Positions 1-9,263 of a stretch of 64,000 bases of DNA are shown piece after piece. Numbering within the stretch: position 1 is the stretch's first letter; every line of letters begins with the position of its first letter. This stretch comes from Sepiola atlantica. Taxonomy: Eukaryota > Mollusca > Cephalopoda > Sepiida > Sepiolidae. A program made the position numbers and the translations under genes. The notes beneath the pieces were generated by a model. The model did not search any database, was not told the DNA's origin, and worked only from the letters and a program-made list of their open reading frames with translations. Location: positions 53,248,946-53,312,945 of the forward strand of contig OY744525.1 of the NCBI GenBank assembly GCA_963556195.1. The letters are read 5' to 3'.

Positions 1-420
1 TATCGATCATGGTCTAACTTGGAACTGATTTCATTTTGGGATATCTAGGTCAAAGATCATTGTCACAGAAAAGGTGAAAGTCACATTTTTTACCATAGCT
101 TTGGTTCTATTCATCGTAGAGACTCGCTACTTGGTCCATATTATAGCCAATGAAGTCCGGCCTTTTATATGCCATTGAAATTTTGACAGAATTTAAACTT
201 CTAATTTTTCAAAATTTGATGTATAGGGCTGGTGCTCTTTGATAACAGTAACCACCATACAAAATTTCAGCCTTATCAGATAAATAGTCTTTGAGTTATC
301 AACGTTTCCATGGCATAACTTTGGGAATACTTTATAGAATATGGAGAAGTAAGACCGAGGTAAGACTTTGGCCCATCCTTACATTGTCAGGCAGAGGTAT
401 GCAGTCTCACAACTGAATTA
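1..420. repeat. Dispersed repeat R2, truncated by the window edge
   Basis: This stretch is clearly homologous to 9880-10335. Both hold the same ordered blocks: a 'gggatatctaggtcaaa' start, 'gactcgctact', a 'ttttgacagaattt' block, 'aacagtaaccaccat', 'cagataaatag' and a 'ggagaagtaag' end. It has no reading frame. The 9.8 kb copy starts with a Cctccg-hairpin that is missing here, so this copy is cut by the window start. The parent transposon class is not clear to me. Confidence 0.75.
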
Positions 421-459
421 TGTTCTTGTTTGTATTTATATTTGATATTTTTTGTATCA

Positions 460-915
460 ATATGTAAAATTCACTACTTGGCCCACATTGTAGTCAATGA
501 AGTCCCGCATCTTATATGCTCTCGTAATTTTGACAGAATTTCAACTACCGATTTTTCCAAATAATCTGATGCGCTCTAATAACAGCATGCAAGATTTCAG
601 TCGGATCAGATAAATAGTTTTTGAGTTATCGAAAAGCGTCTTCAAAACCAATGTCAATAAATACTTCTCACAAACCATCCCTATAAATAAACAAACATTC
701 CTCATTCAATTATTCATTTTCAACCCTCTCATAATATTCTTTATCCTTGAACTGACAATCTATACATCTTGTTTACTCTTAATCTTGAGTCGGAATTTTG
801 ACGGAATTTCAACTTCCGATTTTTCCAAATTTGATGCATGGATCTGATGCTCTTTGAAAAACAGTAATCACCATGCAAAGTTTCAGCCTGATCAGATGAA
901 TAGTTTTTTGATCGT
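460..915. repeat. Two more partial copies of repeat R2
   Basis: Positions 470-640 and 785-912 repeat the middle of R2: the 'ttttgacagaatttcaact' block, the 'aacagtaa' block, then 'cagataaatagtttttgag'. Together with 1-420 they make a broken cluster of three same-direction copies, so the first 0.9 kb is nested or tandem R2 debris. The short stretches between the copies hold nothing else that I recognise. Confidence 0.65.
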
Positions 916-1269
916 TGAAATTGTATAGACATTTTATCTTAAGTTATTAATTCGGTTACTTAAAGGTTATTTCAATCGAATCGATAAAGATATGATAGCT
1001 TATCTTGAATGCCAGTAAGGTAATTCAGTTACCAATGTGTTTAGTGACCTATAACCTAAAGAAATGGTTCAACCCGTACCACAATTAGATAATGTACTTC
1101 AAGATTGTAAAGATAACTGAGGCAATTATCGTATTCAAGAAAAGGGACAAATCAAAAGCACATAGGACATTGATAAAAGGAAAATACGAAAGGCATTCAA
1201 TGAATGTCACTTACACTTTTAGAATCTCATACACAAGAAACAAAACCGCTCTAACTTCTAATTGCATAT

Positions 1270-1400
1270 CATACAAAATCAAAGTGAAAATCTATAACGT
1301 ATATGTCCTTCCTGTAGTCTTATACAAACTTGAATGTGTCAACTGGACTGTAAAATTACGTCAAAATGTAGAAACTTTCCAAAGGTTCCATTCGAAATTC
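1270..1400 (+). pseudogene. LINE reverse transcriptase C-terminal remnant
   Basis: The frame reads KVKIYNVYVLPVVLY followed by LRQNVETFQRFHSKF. This matches the conserved region after the RT domain of many non-LTR retrotransposons (consensus-like: K..IY...VLPVLLYG.E...... LE.FHRR). Upstream of about 1270 and downstream of about 1400 the frame no longer resembles a LINE. A related remnant with the same LRQ-x-VETFQ string lies at 6060-6430. It is a fragment without catalytic motifs. The clade (jockey/CR1-like) is not resolved. Confidence 0.55.
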
Positions 1401-1610
1401 CATACAGATTCCCGAATTCGACAAGATGCACCTGAAGAAGGTCAGAGGTTACATCACCCAAAACGTTGTGAGAATAACATTCAAGGTGAGAACAGTAATC
1501 CAAATAATCCAAATAATTAAAAAAAATTGTTTCCTTTTTAAAAAAAGTATCTACATTTTCTTTTCTTTAACAGATCGATATAACTTCCAGTAAGTTGAGA
1601 TTATTTTTAA

Positions 1611-1669
1611 CTAGCTGTCCCGACCCGGTGTTGTCCGGTAGTGTATTTACTTGTTGTCTTTTGTGATTC
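1611..1669 (-). mobile_element. Helitron-like 3' end, cut by the LTR element
   Basis: Read on the minus strand this is a GC-rich segment with an ACCGGGT core, ending in CTAG at 1611-1614 and followed by T. That is the Helitron 3' signature: a short hairpin, then CTRR, inserted between A and T. The LTR retrotransposon inserted 58 bp from this terminus, so the rest of the element, if present, lies beyond 5984. Assignment rests on the terminus only. Confidence 0.4.
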
Positions 1670-1982
1670 TGTAGTAATAACGAAGGTCGCAAATCACTGT
1701 TAACCTCCAAAGCAGCTCTTACTACTCGACACGTGCACTCGCTTCGCACACTCCGTTTCTCTGAGACGGTACGAGACTCGCTTTTTATAATATCCAGTCA
1801 CACCTAATTTCTATACGTGCAACGAGACTTTGCGAGATTTTGCATGAACTGTATGTAATAAACATTCAGGGACGCCATGTTGGATTTCTTTCCTTCTTTC
1901 TTTCTTTCACTCGCAGCGCACAGGACAAGCAAACCCGAGGACGTTTCGTAAGTAAGCCCTCTTCATGTTCATGTTCCCTACA
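1670..1982 (-). repeat. 3' LTR
   Basis: 313 bp, TG...CA, near-identical to 5667-5979 (two substitutions). Unusually, its first 114 transcribed-sense bases are coding: the pol frame runs into it and stops at 1866-1868. A TATAAAAA box matching the one in the 5' LTR lies at about 1782-1789, downstream of that stop, so the coding part would be U3. Confidence 0.95.
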
Positions 1983-4964
1983 CTCCCCCCTGATCTCATG
2001 ATCACAGAGATGGCAGGGAGGCCTCGATCGCCTTCGCCGGTTGCTTCTTCGGAGGGGGACAACGCAAGCCTCATCTTCGCTTGTGCTCTCGTCTGCGGTC
2101 TGAGGGTCGAGAAACATCGCGTCCGCTGGGATACTGCTGATATCCGAGTCACTGTCCGATGGGGCTGCTGCAAGCCAGAGCGATGCCTCACTGCTCTCTG
2201 ACTCCGACTCGCTCTTGTCATCCAGTGATGGTTGCGTTGCTAACCGTAGGTCTCTAATGTGACGGGGCATACCGTCGACTCGCACTGCCTGTGGGCTGAT
2301 TACCTCGGTGACGCGTCCAACTCCGTATTTCGTCGTACACTTGCCGCGCGGGTTCTTAATCCAGACGACATCCCCTTTTTTCAGTTGCTCTTTGGTTACT
2401 TCCAGTTCGGGCAGCGGGTTAGTCTCTATGCCTTTCACCCTGACGTGATACCTGTGCAAGGTGTCAGCCGGCGCTGTAGAGGGTGAAACATTATCCTTTG
2501 GGGTTACATTATACAGGTAGACTGCCTCAAATACCGTGCAGCCCGTCCTGGCCACAATGGTTTTGACGGTTCTGTGATTCCGCTCGATGACCCCATTTCC
2601 ACTCGGTACGTGGGCGCATCGAAACCTCAGGTGTACTCCCCAGCCATCAGCAAACTTTCTGAACTGCTCACTAGTGAATGCAGCGCCATTGTCGGTTAAT
2701 ATCTCCGTTGGGGGGCCATGTTCAAGAAAAATATTGTTTAACTGACGGATGATGCTGGCTGCATCCTGCCGGCGCAGCATGCGCCATATCGCAAACCTGG
2801 ATGGACCGCAATCAATGAGAGTCAGGAAATCCTCACCGTTGTGGTGAGTAATATCCATCGCCAGCCGGTTCCAATGGCTTTCCACTCCCAGCTTTCCTTT
2901 CTCCCAGCGAACGGGTGCTGGATCAATGGATTGGCATGCTACACAATCTTTGACCACTTTCCTTACCTCTGCCTTTTGTACTCCTGGTTCAACCAACTTA
3001 GCGAAATATAGGGTCTGCTTGACCCCAGGGTGCCCGGTTTGTTGGTGGACTTCTTTGATGTGATTAGATCGAACGGGGCTCATGGAAGCGGCGCAGGTGG
3101 GCTGCATGGGTTCAATAGTCTTTCTTATGGCATCAAGCCATCTTTGAGGTACTCTCGTCAAACAATCTGCTTTGTTCAGGCTGGATTTGACCAGGGACAC
3201 CTCTATTGACAGCGCATATTCGTTCACCAGCTTCATGATCGTGTCGAGCCGCCGTCGGATGAGCATCTCGCTCGTGGCTTTGGTTCGTATTCTGGCCCTC
3301 CCGATGAGAGTATCTGAAATCCACTTATGGACGCAAGCAGAATCCGTGAATAGTTGCAGGGTGGTCGTCTTCCAAAGGATTGCCAAGTTTATCCCCTTGA
3401 TAACTGCATCAAGTTCTGCCAGGTTTATGTGCTGGGAGTCCTTTTCTGGGCGTAACCAGCAAGCGTCTTCCACCACCATTCCATCATGGACCACCGATAC
3501 GCCAATGGCGAGAGAGCTTGCATCAACCCACACACTAAGGTTCTGACTGTCGATGCACCATCTGCCTCGCGTTGGGTCTTCCTTGTGCACCCTGGTGAGG
3601 ACTTCTTTGAGCATTGTATTGAGAGGGACGTCATGAGTTTCGTCATCCCATCCAGTGGTGACGTCGGAGGCTCTTCGCTTAATAAATGCCACCGCAACAC
3701 GAAGCCAGCCGCCCACAGGGAGGTGTCCAACTAACTTTCCGCACAAGGAAAATACGTTTCGTCGTGTAACAATACAAGGCATGTCCGGGGTTTCATTTCC
3801 TCGTTTCCAATAGAGAACGTCATCTTCCTCCCAGACCTGCAAACCAAGTACCCGTGTGCCATCCCGTAGCCTTTCCGGTTCCTTGCTGAGAAGGCCAAAG
3901 TTGTAGAGATGCTCCCTCACGCGCGCCGCAGATACAATTTCCTCGTCCACGTACACGTCATCAATATATGCAGACGTTGCCCGCTGAATGCGCTCATCTT
4001 TAGTCAGAATGGTGTCAACAATCATTTGCATAATTGATGGCGCCACATTAAGTCCAAATCCCATGCGGGTTAGGCAATACCTTTTCCCCTTGATGAGCAC
4101 CGTTTGATAGGGCCATAGTGATTTGTGTACATGCACTTGAAGGTATGCTTTGTGAAGATCCAGTACAGATACATTAGATCCCGCTTGCCGCCATTCCCTC
4201 AACTTTTCAGTGCATACGTCCACGCGAGCTGTAAAAGGGTCCACGTGCTCATTCAATTCTCGATAGTCGAGCACCGGCCTCACCTTCTGCTTATTCTGTT
4301 GGATAACCGCCATTAACGGGATCAGGCACTTTGGAGGACCCAATTCCTTCTCTGAATACGGAACTAGCCATCCATTACTAATCCAAGTTTGTAGTTCCTT
4401 GTCGTATTCTGCACGAGCTCCGGGGGGAATTTTGTATTCTGGCACCTTATTGCATAATTTCTCGGGTGGCTGCTCCACCGACCACTTCCAGGAGGCTGTC
4501 CAGGACTTTGTGCGCTGGTCGAATTCCGCACAAAAATCAGGCTGTTCCAGCTTCATAGCTGCACTCAGAGCAAGGCCCGCTTTTGCAAAATGTGCCCTAC
4601 CCTCACCATCAATGCGTACACCTCCCAATTCCTTGATGACGTCCATTCCCAGGAGCAGGTCGTAACCGAGCAGGTCACCGTTTATAACCAAGGCTCGTGC
4701 GGTTACTGTGGGCCCATCGCCGACACCTGCGCGAATGATGCTAACGCCACAAGAGGCAATCGAGCCACCACCAACCGTCAATACCGGGATCCTTTCCTTA
4801 TCCCATGCGTCACAGCATGCTTTGCGCACGAGGGTCTGCGTGCACCCGGTGTCTACGAGCGCGAAGCGCTCACGCCCGTTTACGCGCACGCTCACTGTGG
4901 GTAGCGCCCTATTTGGTGACAATCTGGGGAGAAGACTGGCGCTATAGCTTACTCCCCTTGCCCG
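1866..4964 (-). CDS. pol: Pol polyprotein: protease, RT, RNase H, integrase
   Basis: About 1030 residues, uninterrupted. The frame is also open upstream (ATG at 5112-5114), but the expected product comes from a -1 frameshift at 4964-4970. Counting from that ATG: aspartic protease DTG 88-90; RT DLHKAYLQV with Asp 319 and YIDD 383-386; RNase H Asp 531, Glu 567, Asp 591, Asp 650; integrase zinc finger His 690, His 695, Cys 724, Cys 727; integrase catalytic Asp 754, Asp 808, Glu 844, a canonical DD35E spacing; then a GPY/F-like stretch near 915-960. All catalytic residues are present, so the element may be active. The tail (about 965-1040) is Ser/Glu/Asp-rich, then basic. The last 38 residues are encoded inside the 3' LTR, which is unusual. 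The product would process Gag-Pol, copy the RNA and insert the cDNA. Confidence 0.93.
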   Translation of the reverse strand, partial: RARGVSYSASLLPRLSPNRALPTVSVRVNGRERFALVDTGCTQTLVRKACCDAWDKERIPVLTVGGGSIASCGVSIIRAGVGDGPTVTARALVINGDLLGYDLLLGMDVIKELGGVRIDGEGRAHFAKAGLALSAAMKLEQPDFCAEFDQRTKSWTASWKWSVEQPPEKLCNKVPEYKIPPGARAEYDKELQTWISNGWLVPYSEKELGPPKCLIPLMAVIQQNKQKVRPVLDYRELNEHVDPFTARVDVCTEKLREWRQAGSNVSVLDLHKAYLQVHVHKSLWPYQTVLIKGKRYCLTRMGFGLNVAPSIMQMIVDTILTKDERIQRATSAYIDDVYVDEEIVSAARVREHLYNFGLLSKEPERLRDGTRVLGLQVWEEDDVLYWKRGNETPDMPCIVTRRNVFSLCGKLVGHLPVGGWLRVAVAFIKRRASDVTTGWDDETHDVPLNTMLKEVLTRVHKEDPTRGRWCIDSQNLSVWVDASSLAIGVSVVHDGMVVEDACWLRPEKDSQHINLAELDAVIKGINLAILWKTTTLQLFTDSACVHKWISDTLIGRARIRTKATSEMLIRRRLDTIMKLVNEYALSIEVSLVKSSLNKADCLTRVPQRWLDAIRKTIEPMQPTCAASMSPVRSNHIKEVHQQTGHPGVKQTLYFAKLVEPGVQKAEVRKVVKDCVACQSIDPAPVRWEKGKLGVESHWNRLAMDITHHNGEDFLTLIDCGPSRFAIWRMLRRQDAASIIRQLNNIFLEHGPPTEILTDNGAAFTSEQFRKFADGWGVHLRFRCAHVPSGNGVIERNHRTVKTIVARTGCTVFEAVYLYNVTPKDNVSPSTAPADTLHRYHVRVKGIETNPLPELEVTKEQLKKGDVVWIKNPRGKCTTKYGVGRVTEVISPQAVRVDGMPRHIRDLRLATQPSLDDKSESESESSEASLWLAAAPSDSDSDISSIPADAMFLDPQTADESTSEDEACVVPLRRSNRRRRSRPPCHLCDHEIRGECREHEHEEGLLTKRPRVCLSCALRVKERKKERNPTWRP
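1983..1991 (-). other. Polypurine tract of the LTR element
   Basis: The minus strand reads AGGGGGGAG directly abutting the TG start of the 3' LTR. This is the expected site and composition for the plus-strand primer of reverse transcription. It lies inside the pol reading frame. Confidence 0.85.
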
Positions 4965-4970
4965 TTTCCC
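4926..4970 (-). promoter_or_regulatory. Programmed -1 frameshift signal between gag and pol
   Basis: On the minus strand a GGGAAAC heptamer (4970-4964) sits in the gag frame as G GGA AAC, which matches the X XXY YYZ rule. A 6-nt spacer (4963-4958) follows, then a stem with GGGGAG (4957-4952) pairing with CTCCCC (4931-4926), extended by AAG/CTT across one bulged base. The gag stop codon (4949-4951) lies inside the stem, 12 nt after the heptamer. The pol frame is exactly -1 to gag. The same heptamer type is used at gag-pro junctions of some retroviruses. No slippage was measured. Confidence 0.85.
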
Positions 4971-5653
4971 GGACAACCTCTTGCCACGTGACCCAGCTTG
5001 TTGCACCGGTAACAACGCACGCGTTTTAACGTTCCTCGATCGGGCGCGTCCTTTGCACCGCTTCGGCTTCGGCAGTCTTTTGAAAAATGATTTGGCCCGC
5101 CACATTTGTAGCATCTCACGTCTTCTGTTGGTGGTGAAGACGCTTCCGCAGCTGCCGAAACCGGCTCTGTGTCCTCTTTCAAAATGTTTCGGGCTCTGGC
5201 CAACAACTCGTCAAGCCCAATCTCACTGAGTCTGGACGATGCTCGCAGCAGTCTGCTGGCGCCGTCTGGGAGTCCAGTCAGAAAAGCGCATCCCAGTATT
5301 CGCTCGCTTGTTCCACCAAACGGCGCGGCTAGCCTCCTCAAATCGGCCAGGTAGACGTCCACAGTCTCATCTAGCCCAAGCCGCCGTTCGGTGAACTGCC
5401 GCCAAGCGACGAAAGGGTCCACAGCAAAGGCTGCGTATAGCGCCTGCCTAATTTCCTCCAGGGCCGGTTCGTCTCCGAGCTGCTGATACACCGAATATGC
5501 TCCTTTGGTCAGCCTCAGCGGGATGACCAGTGCAGGATCCTTTATATTGCAAAGTCTGCAGACGCGCTCGGCTTTCTCCCACCACTCGACTACAGAGGGT
5601 CCGGAGAGGGAGCCGTCGAACTCGGGTATTAATCTCAAGTCGAATTTGTCCAT
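4949..5653 (-). CDS. gag: Gag with two CCHC zinc knuckles
   Basis: 234 residues from the first true ATG (5651-5653). The frame is open further upstream into the LTR, but only through non-ATG codons. The N-terminal half has the EFDG...VEWWEKAERVC pattern and a YLADLRRLA region typical of retrotransposon capsid domains. Two knuckles follow near the C-terminus: CYKCGGPNHFSKDC and CYRCNKLGHVARGC, which bind nucleic acid for packaging. It ends 12 nt after the slippery heptamer, so most ribosomes should make Gag alone and a minority Gag-Pol. The ATG is only 13 nt inside the 5' LTR boundary. The 22.1 kb pseudogene preserves the same architecture. Confidence 0.92.
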   Translation of the reverse strand: MDKFDLRLIPEFDGSLSGPSVVEWWEKAERVCRLCNIKDPALVIPLRLTKGAYSVYQQLGDEPALEEIRQALYAAFAVDPFVAWRQFTERRLGLDETVDVYLADLRRLAAPFGGTSERILGCAFLTGLPDGASRLLRASSRLSEIGLDELLARARNILKEDTEPVSAAAEASSPPTEDVRCYKCGGPNHFSKDCRSRSGAKDAPDRGTLKRVRCYRCNKLGHVARGCPGNGQGE

Positions 5654-5666
5654 CGCCGAGATAGCT

Positions 5667-5979
5667 TGTAGTAATAACGAAGGTCGCAAATCACTGTTAA
5701 CCTCCAAAGCAGCTCTTACTACTCGACACGTGCACTCGCTTCGCACACTCCGTTTCTCTGAGACGGTACGAGACTCGCTTTTTATAATATCCAGTCACAC
5801 CTAATTTCCATACGTGCAACGAGACTTTGCGAGATTTTGCGTGAACTGTATGTAATAAACATTCAGGGACGCCATGTTGGATTTCTTTCCTTCTTTCTTT
5901 CTTTCACTCGCAGCGCACAGGACAAGCAAACCCGAGGACGTTTCGTAAGTAAGCCCTCTTCATGTTCATGTTCCCTACA
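5667..5979 (-). repeat. 5' LTR
   Basis: 313 bp, TG...CA. TATAAAAA on the minus strand (5786-5779) is a plausible promoter TATA box; a start about 30 bp downstream would give a short R-U5 leader of roughly 90 nt. The gag frame remains open through the proximal part of the LTR without an ATG. Confidence 0.93.
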
Positions 5980-6049
5980 GATTCTTATTTTGAAACTATG
6001 CCGTTTTATTTTTTTTCAAAATTTTACATTTTCGTTCCAACAATAGAGA

Positions 6050-6440
6050 AGTTTGTAAATGGAGTTATGTACTTTTATCCCCAAAAATTACGCCAGAAAG
6101 TAGAAACTTTCCAAAGCCACATGATGCGCTTCATACTTGATCATAAACTTTCTGATCACGTCAGTATCGCAGAGTTGCGAAAACTCACTGGCATTCCATA
6201 TCAATATCCTCTGTCATCAAATGTAAAGTCTTGAGATTGTTTGGTCACGTTAAGCGTTCTAGTGTAGGGCTATGCAAAATATGTGTTGAAATATGCGTAC
6301 ACGGAAGCCGGTCGAAAGGTAGACAAAAGAAAAGATAGATAGACAACGTTTGTGAATGGACGGACATGAACTTAAACCAAGCAAACACTTTGGCCCAAGA
6401 TCATAAGGCTTGAAGGACACTCGGCCATGTTAGTAGCAGA
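6050..6440 (+). pseudogene. LINE C-terminal remnant
   Basis: The frame reads LRQKVETFQSHMMRFIL, then DHVSIAELRKLTGIP. After a stop and a frame change it continues with RLFGHVKR, SRSKGRQKKR and AQDHKA. These are the successive conserved blocks of the region after the RT in jockey/CR1-related LINEs (DHV...R..TG, LGH..R, RGR.K.RW, A.DR..W). At least two disabling changes are visible. It lies just beyond the LTR element and shares a string with the 1270-1400 remnant, so both may come from one family. Confidence 0.65.
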
Positions 6441-7074
6441 GAAAACGTTTAATAATAATGTAAAGGTACCCGACACGCTTCCTGGTGACGGCACCATTTG
6501 TAAAAGTACCCCACACTCTTCGATACCTGTGAGTATCGTTGTCGGCCACTCACGCACAGGTGGTTGATATCCCGGTCGCGGTGCCGAGTAAAACAGATAC
6601 CTCACTCCGATCCGGTGTCACTGAACCAGTTGTAACATAGGTGGTCCACTTGTGTCTCTATCTCCGTGCTCACACGTCTGGTTCTCTGCGCAGAAATCTT
6701 TCCAGACTGTTAACACCCTCTTTGGGCCGATGATCGTCAATAGTGGCAGTAAAAACCAAGATGTGTCGGTCGAATCTCCTCTAGGTCGGGATGAATGCGA
6801 TGATGATGATTTTGTGATTCTGTGAAGGCAAGGTTACACAAACAGAACAAATCGACAATAGGAATAATTCAAACAACTCAGCGTTTTCTTTTTGTATCAA
6901 ATAATTATTAACAAGATAAACAACTGTTTTTAAAATGTCGAACTAAAGTCTATTGTTTTGGTAAAATGTCTTTGTTTACTAAACTATTTCGCCGTTGTTC
7001 TCTCTAATCTCTGTGTGTGTGTGAATCTATTTACGACTGCTTGATTTAATTGAGACATTAATCTCTGTTGGAAA
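6441..7074. other. Unassigned interval
   Basis: Moderately GC-balanced to about 6830, then AT-rich. I found no coding frame, RNA gene or terminal repeat that I can name. A short (GAT)n sits at about 6798-6811. Confidence 0.5.
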
Positions 7075-7250
7075 ACGATGGCTGAGCCCGAGGGGGGGGG
7101 GGTCCGACCAACACGAGCAGGATTGCGACCTACACGGGTCGAATCCCAGCTCCGACTGCCTTCTCTGCTAGCCGCTGGGGAACTCTTTCTGTGTCGACTC
7201 TCTCTCTACTCTTTTATTGAGAATGCGCCGACCTCTATGGGGAGGGGGGG
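7075..7250 (+). repeat. Probable tRNA-derived SINE head
   Basis: An A-box-like GATGGCTGAGCCC (about 7077) is followed about 60 bp later by a good B box, GGGTCGAATCCCAGC (7136-7150). This is the spacing and composition of a tRNA-derived Pol III promoter. A non-tRNA body with CT-rich sequence follows. A 10-G run interrupts the D-arm region, and the cloverleaf cannot close, so it is not a tRNA gene. The family is not identified. Confidence 0.5.
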
Positions 7251-7965
7251 CGAATTCTTATCAACATCCAATAAGATCACGCCACGAGAAAAACAATGAC
7301 AGAGCAACGTGTCATAAGCGAAAAATGATTATAATAAAAAAAAGAAGACCTAAAAACGATATGACCTAAATTGCAATTAACATTCGAAGGCAGAAAGTTT
7401 AATACTAAAACAATTAAAACCAAAATACGATTTCGAATCGATTGCAATTGAGATGGGGAGTTCATTTACCAGGGCGGTCAAACTATGTTTTTTTAACCCT
7501 GTTCTTTGTTTCTACTGGAAAACTAATATGATGCTTGACTTTGAATAAGCTCGTGGCTAATTCATACTAGCGCTGTATTTAAGGCCCGGCCTTTCGCAGG
7601 GCTGCTTAATATTGTCGCATCTGCTTAATATTGTCACAATAACACTGTGAATTAAAACTTACAAAGAAAAAAGAAAATGATTTTTTTAGTATTTTAGTAT
7701 AATTAACTTGACCAGTCTATGTCAGTAACGGCGGCGTCACTTCCGTTCTAATCGTCATCTGTTGACTCTCTCTTTCTTTCTCTGACAATTGTTTCAAGCC
7801 TTATTGTTTGTTTGTTTGTTTGTTTGTTTGTTTTTTCTCATCTAACTGTATATAATTATTTGTCTTCCAAATAAAAAATTAATTTACAAAAAAAAAAAAG
7901 AAAAAAATTAACTTGACCTATTATTGAATTTAAAACGGCTGCTTTTTGCATTCCTGTAAAAGTAG
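7251..7965. other. AT-rich interval with (GTTT)n
   Basis: No gene seen. It holds a (GTTT)n tract at about 7805-7832 and A/T runs. An isolated 'gacggcggcgtcacttccgttctaatcgtcatctgttgac' block around 7728-7765 recurs in inverted orientation near 17690-17730, so a small repeat lies here. Confidence 0.5.
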
Positions 7966-8040
7966 GTTGGTCAGCTCGCCACAGAGACCCCTCCATGAGC
8001 TCGCCTGAAGTCACGACGCCCATTCTCGGAGCATGCCCAC

Positions 8041-8465
8041 CAACTCCTGCTTTCAACACCCGGTGACGTCACAAAACGAATCTGGCTGAAACGCTGCTGG
8101 ACGAAGGAATGGCAGGCAGCAGATAAATCAAGGTTGCACAGATTTGTGGAGAACCCGGATAACCTACCAGGCATGGACCTCCCTCGCCGGCAGTGGACAA
8201 TGCTCAACCGCCTCAGGACAGGTGTCGGCCGTTTTGCCTCGACCATGAAAGGCTGGGGACTCAGGGACTCGGCTGTCTGCGACTGTGGTCACTCTGAACA
8301 GACAGTAGACCACATCATCGAGTCATGCCTTAAATATCGACCACCCAACGGCGAAGCCGGCATAGCTGCTCTAGACAGCAAAACATTAACATGGCTTTTC
8401 TCAACCGAGCTGGTGATCTAACAGTGAGATGCTGTGAAGCAAATGAAAGAAGAAGAAGAAGCTCG
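8041..8465 (+). pseudogene. LINE 3' end with C-terminal zinc-knuckle-like domain
   Basis: Open from about 8041 to the stop at 8419-8421. The frame includes WLKRCWTKEWQ, then LPRRQWTMLNRLRTGVGR, then CDCGHSEQTVDHIIESC. This CxCG...QT..H....C tail is the standard C-terminus of jockey/I/RTE-type LINE polyproteins. The frame ends properly and a (GAAGAA) tail follows (8447-8462), typical of a LINE 3' end, so this is a 5'-truncated insertion whose remaining part is nearly undamaged. No RT or endonuclease motifs remain. Confidence 0.75.
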
Positions 8466-8607
8466 TGAGGAGCTAGATATGCGATGCGAACGAACGTAAA
8501 AAATTACTAGCTTGTATAAGCTACTCTCTTTCTTTCTCTTTCCATTTAGCTTATTCTTTCTTTTCACCATCCCCGAAATGAAAGCCATTCAATAAATGGT
8601 TTTTACA

Positions 8608-9037
8608 CCTTTAGGATCATATATCTCTACAAAGCACCATTCGCCCATACATGGAATATTGTTGCGACATCTGGGCTGGTGCAGCAACCACTAGCCTCTC
8701 CCTCTTGGACAGGGTGCAAAAAAGAGTCTCTAATCTAATAGGTCTCACATTGTCTGCCAAGCTTCAGCCCCTGTCCCATCGCCGCAGTGTTGCATCCCTG
8801 TGCTTGTTTGCAAGTACTTTCAGAGAATGTGCTCCAACTACACTTGTACCCCTTCAACAAAAACACCTCCGACCTACCAAACTAATAGCAAAATACCACC
8901 CCTTCACTGTAGAGGTCCCTAGTTGCCAGAAAATTTTCTACTCTCATAGCTTCTTTCCTCAAACCACTTGCCTTTGGAATTTTCTCCCTGCTCCCTGTTT
9001 CCCGACTATACCAACATGCACAAATGTAATGTGAATA
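8608..9037 (+). pseudogene. CR1/L2-like LINE 3' end
   Basis: The frame reads STIRPYMEYCCDIW, LLDRVQKRVSNLIG, LSHRRSVASLCLF and SFFPQTTCLWNFLPA, ending at a stop near 9034. These are ordered blocks of the CR1-like LINE C-terminus (RP.LEYC...WAG, LD..QRR...LI, L.HRR.V..L..F, FFP....WN.LP). Only the extreme 3' end is present. It follows the preceding LINE tail by about 150 bp but is a different family. Confidence 0.75.
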
Positions 9038-9263
9038 AACATCTTGCTGCCTAACTATCCACTTATATTATTCCCTTCTATAAATCTGGCCCCATATCAC
9101 AGTAGCCCCTTACATTTCAGTGGCAATATACCTTGTTTGAGATGAACAAAATATTTTTTTTCAATTAAAAAAATAATCAGGTTGGGAACAGCTGCAGGAC
9201 CACGTATCCAATAAGCAACTCAATAATCGATAATAATTAAAAAAAAGTCACTTTTGCTTTTTG

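Larger units (their letters stand above)
1670..5979 (-). mobile_element. Young, apparently complete LTR retrotransposon (Ty3/Gypsy-like)
   Basis: The 4.3-kb element runs on the minus strand: 5' LTR 5667-5979, gag, pol, 3' LTR 1670-1982. It is flanked by a perfect 5-bp target-site duplication GATTC (1665-1669 and 5980-5984). Both LTRs begin TG and end CA. They differ at only two of 313 positions (near 1822/5819 and 1844/5841), so the insertion is recent. Domain order is Gag with two CCHC knuckles, protease, RT, RNase H, integrase; there is no env frame. The RT motif VLDYRELN and the integrase followed by a GPY/F-like region argue for Ty3/Gypsy rather than BEL/Pao, although YIDD is not the usual Gypsy YLDD. 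A decayed relative is at 22112-23735. Confidence 0.93.

Noticed and set aside
1866..5979. Endogenous retrovirus with envelope
   Set aside because: No env frame exists between pol and the 3' LTR; pol itself runs into the LTR, so this is an LTR retrotransposon.
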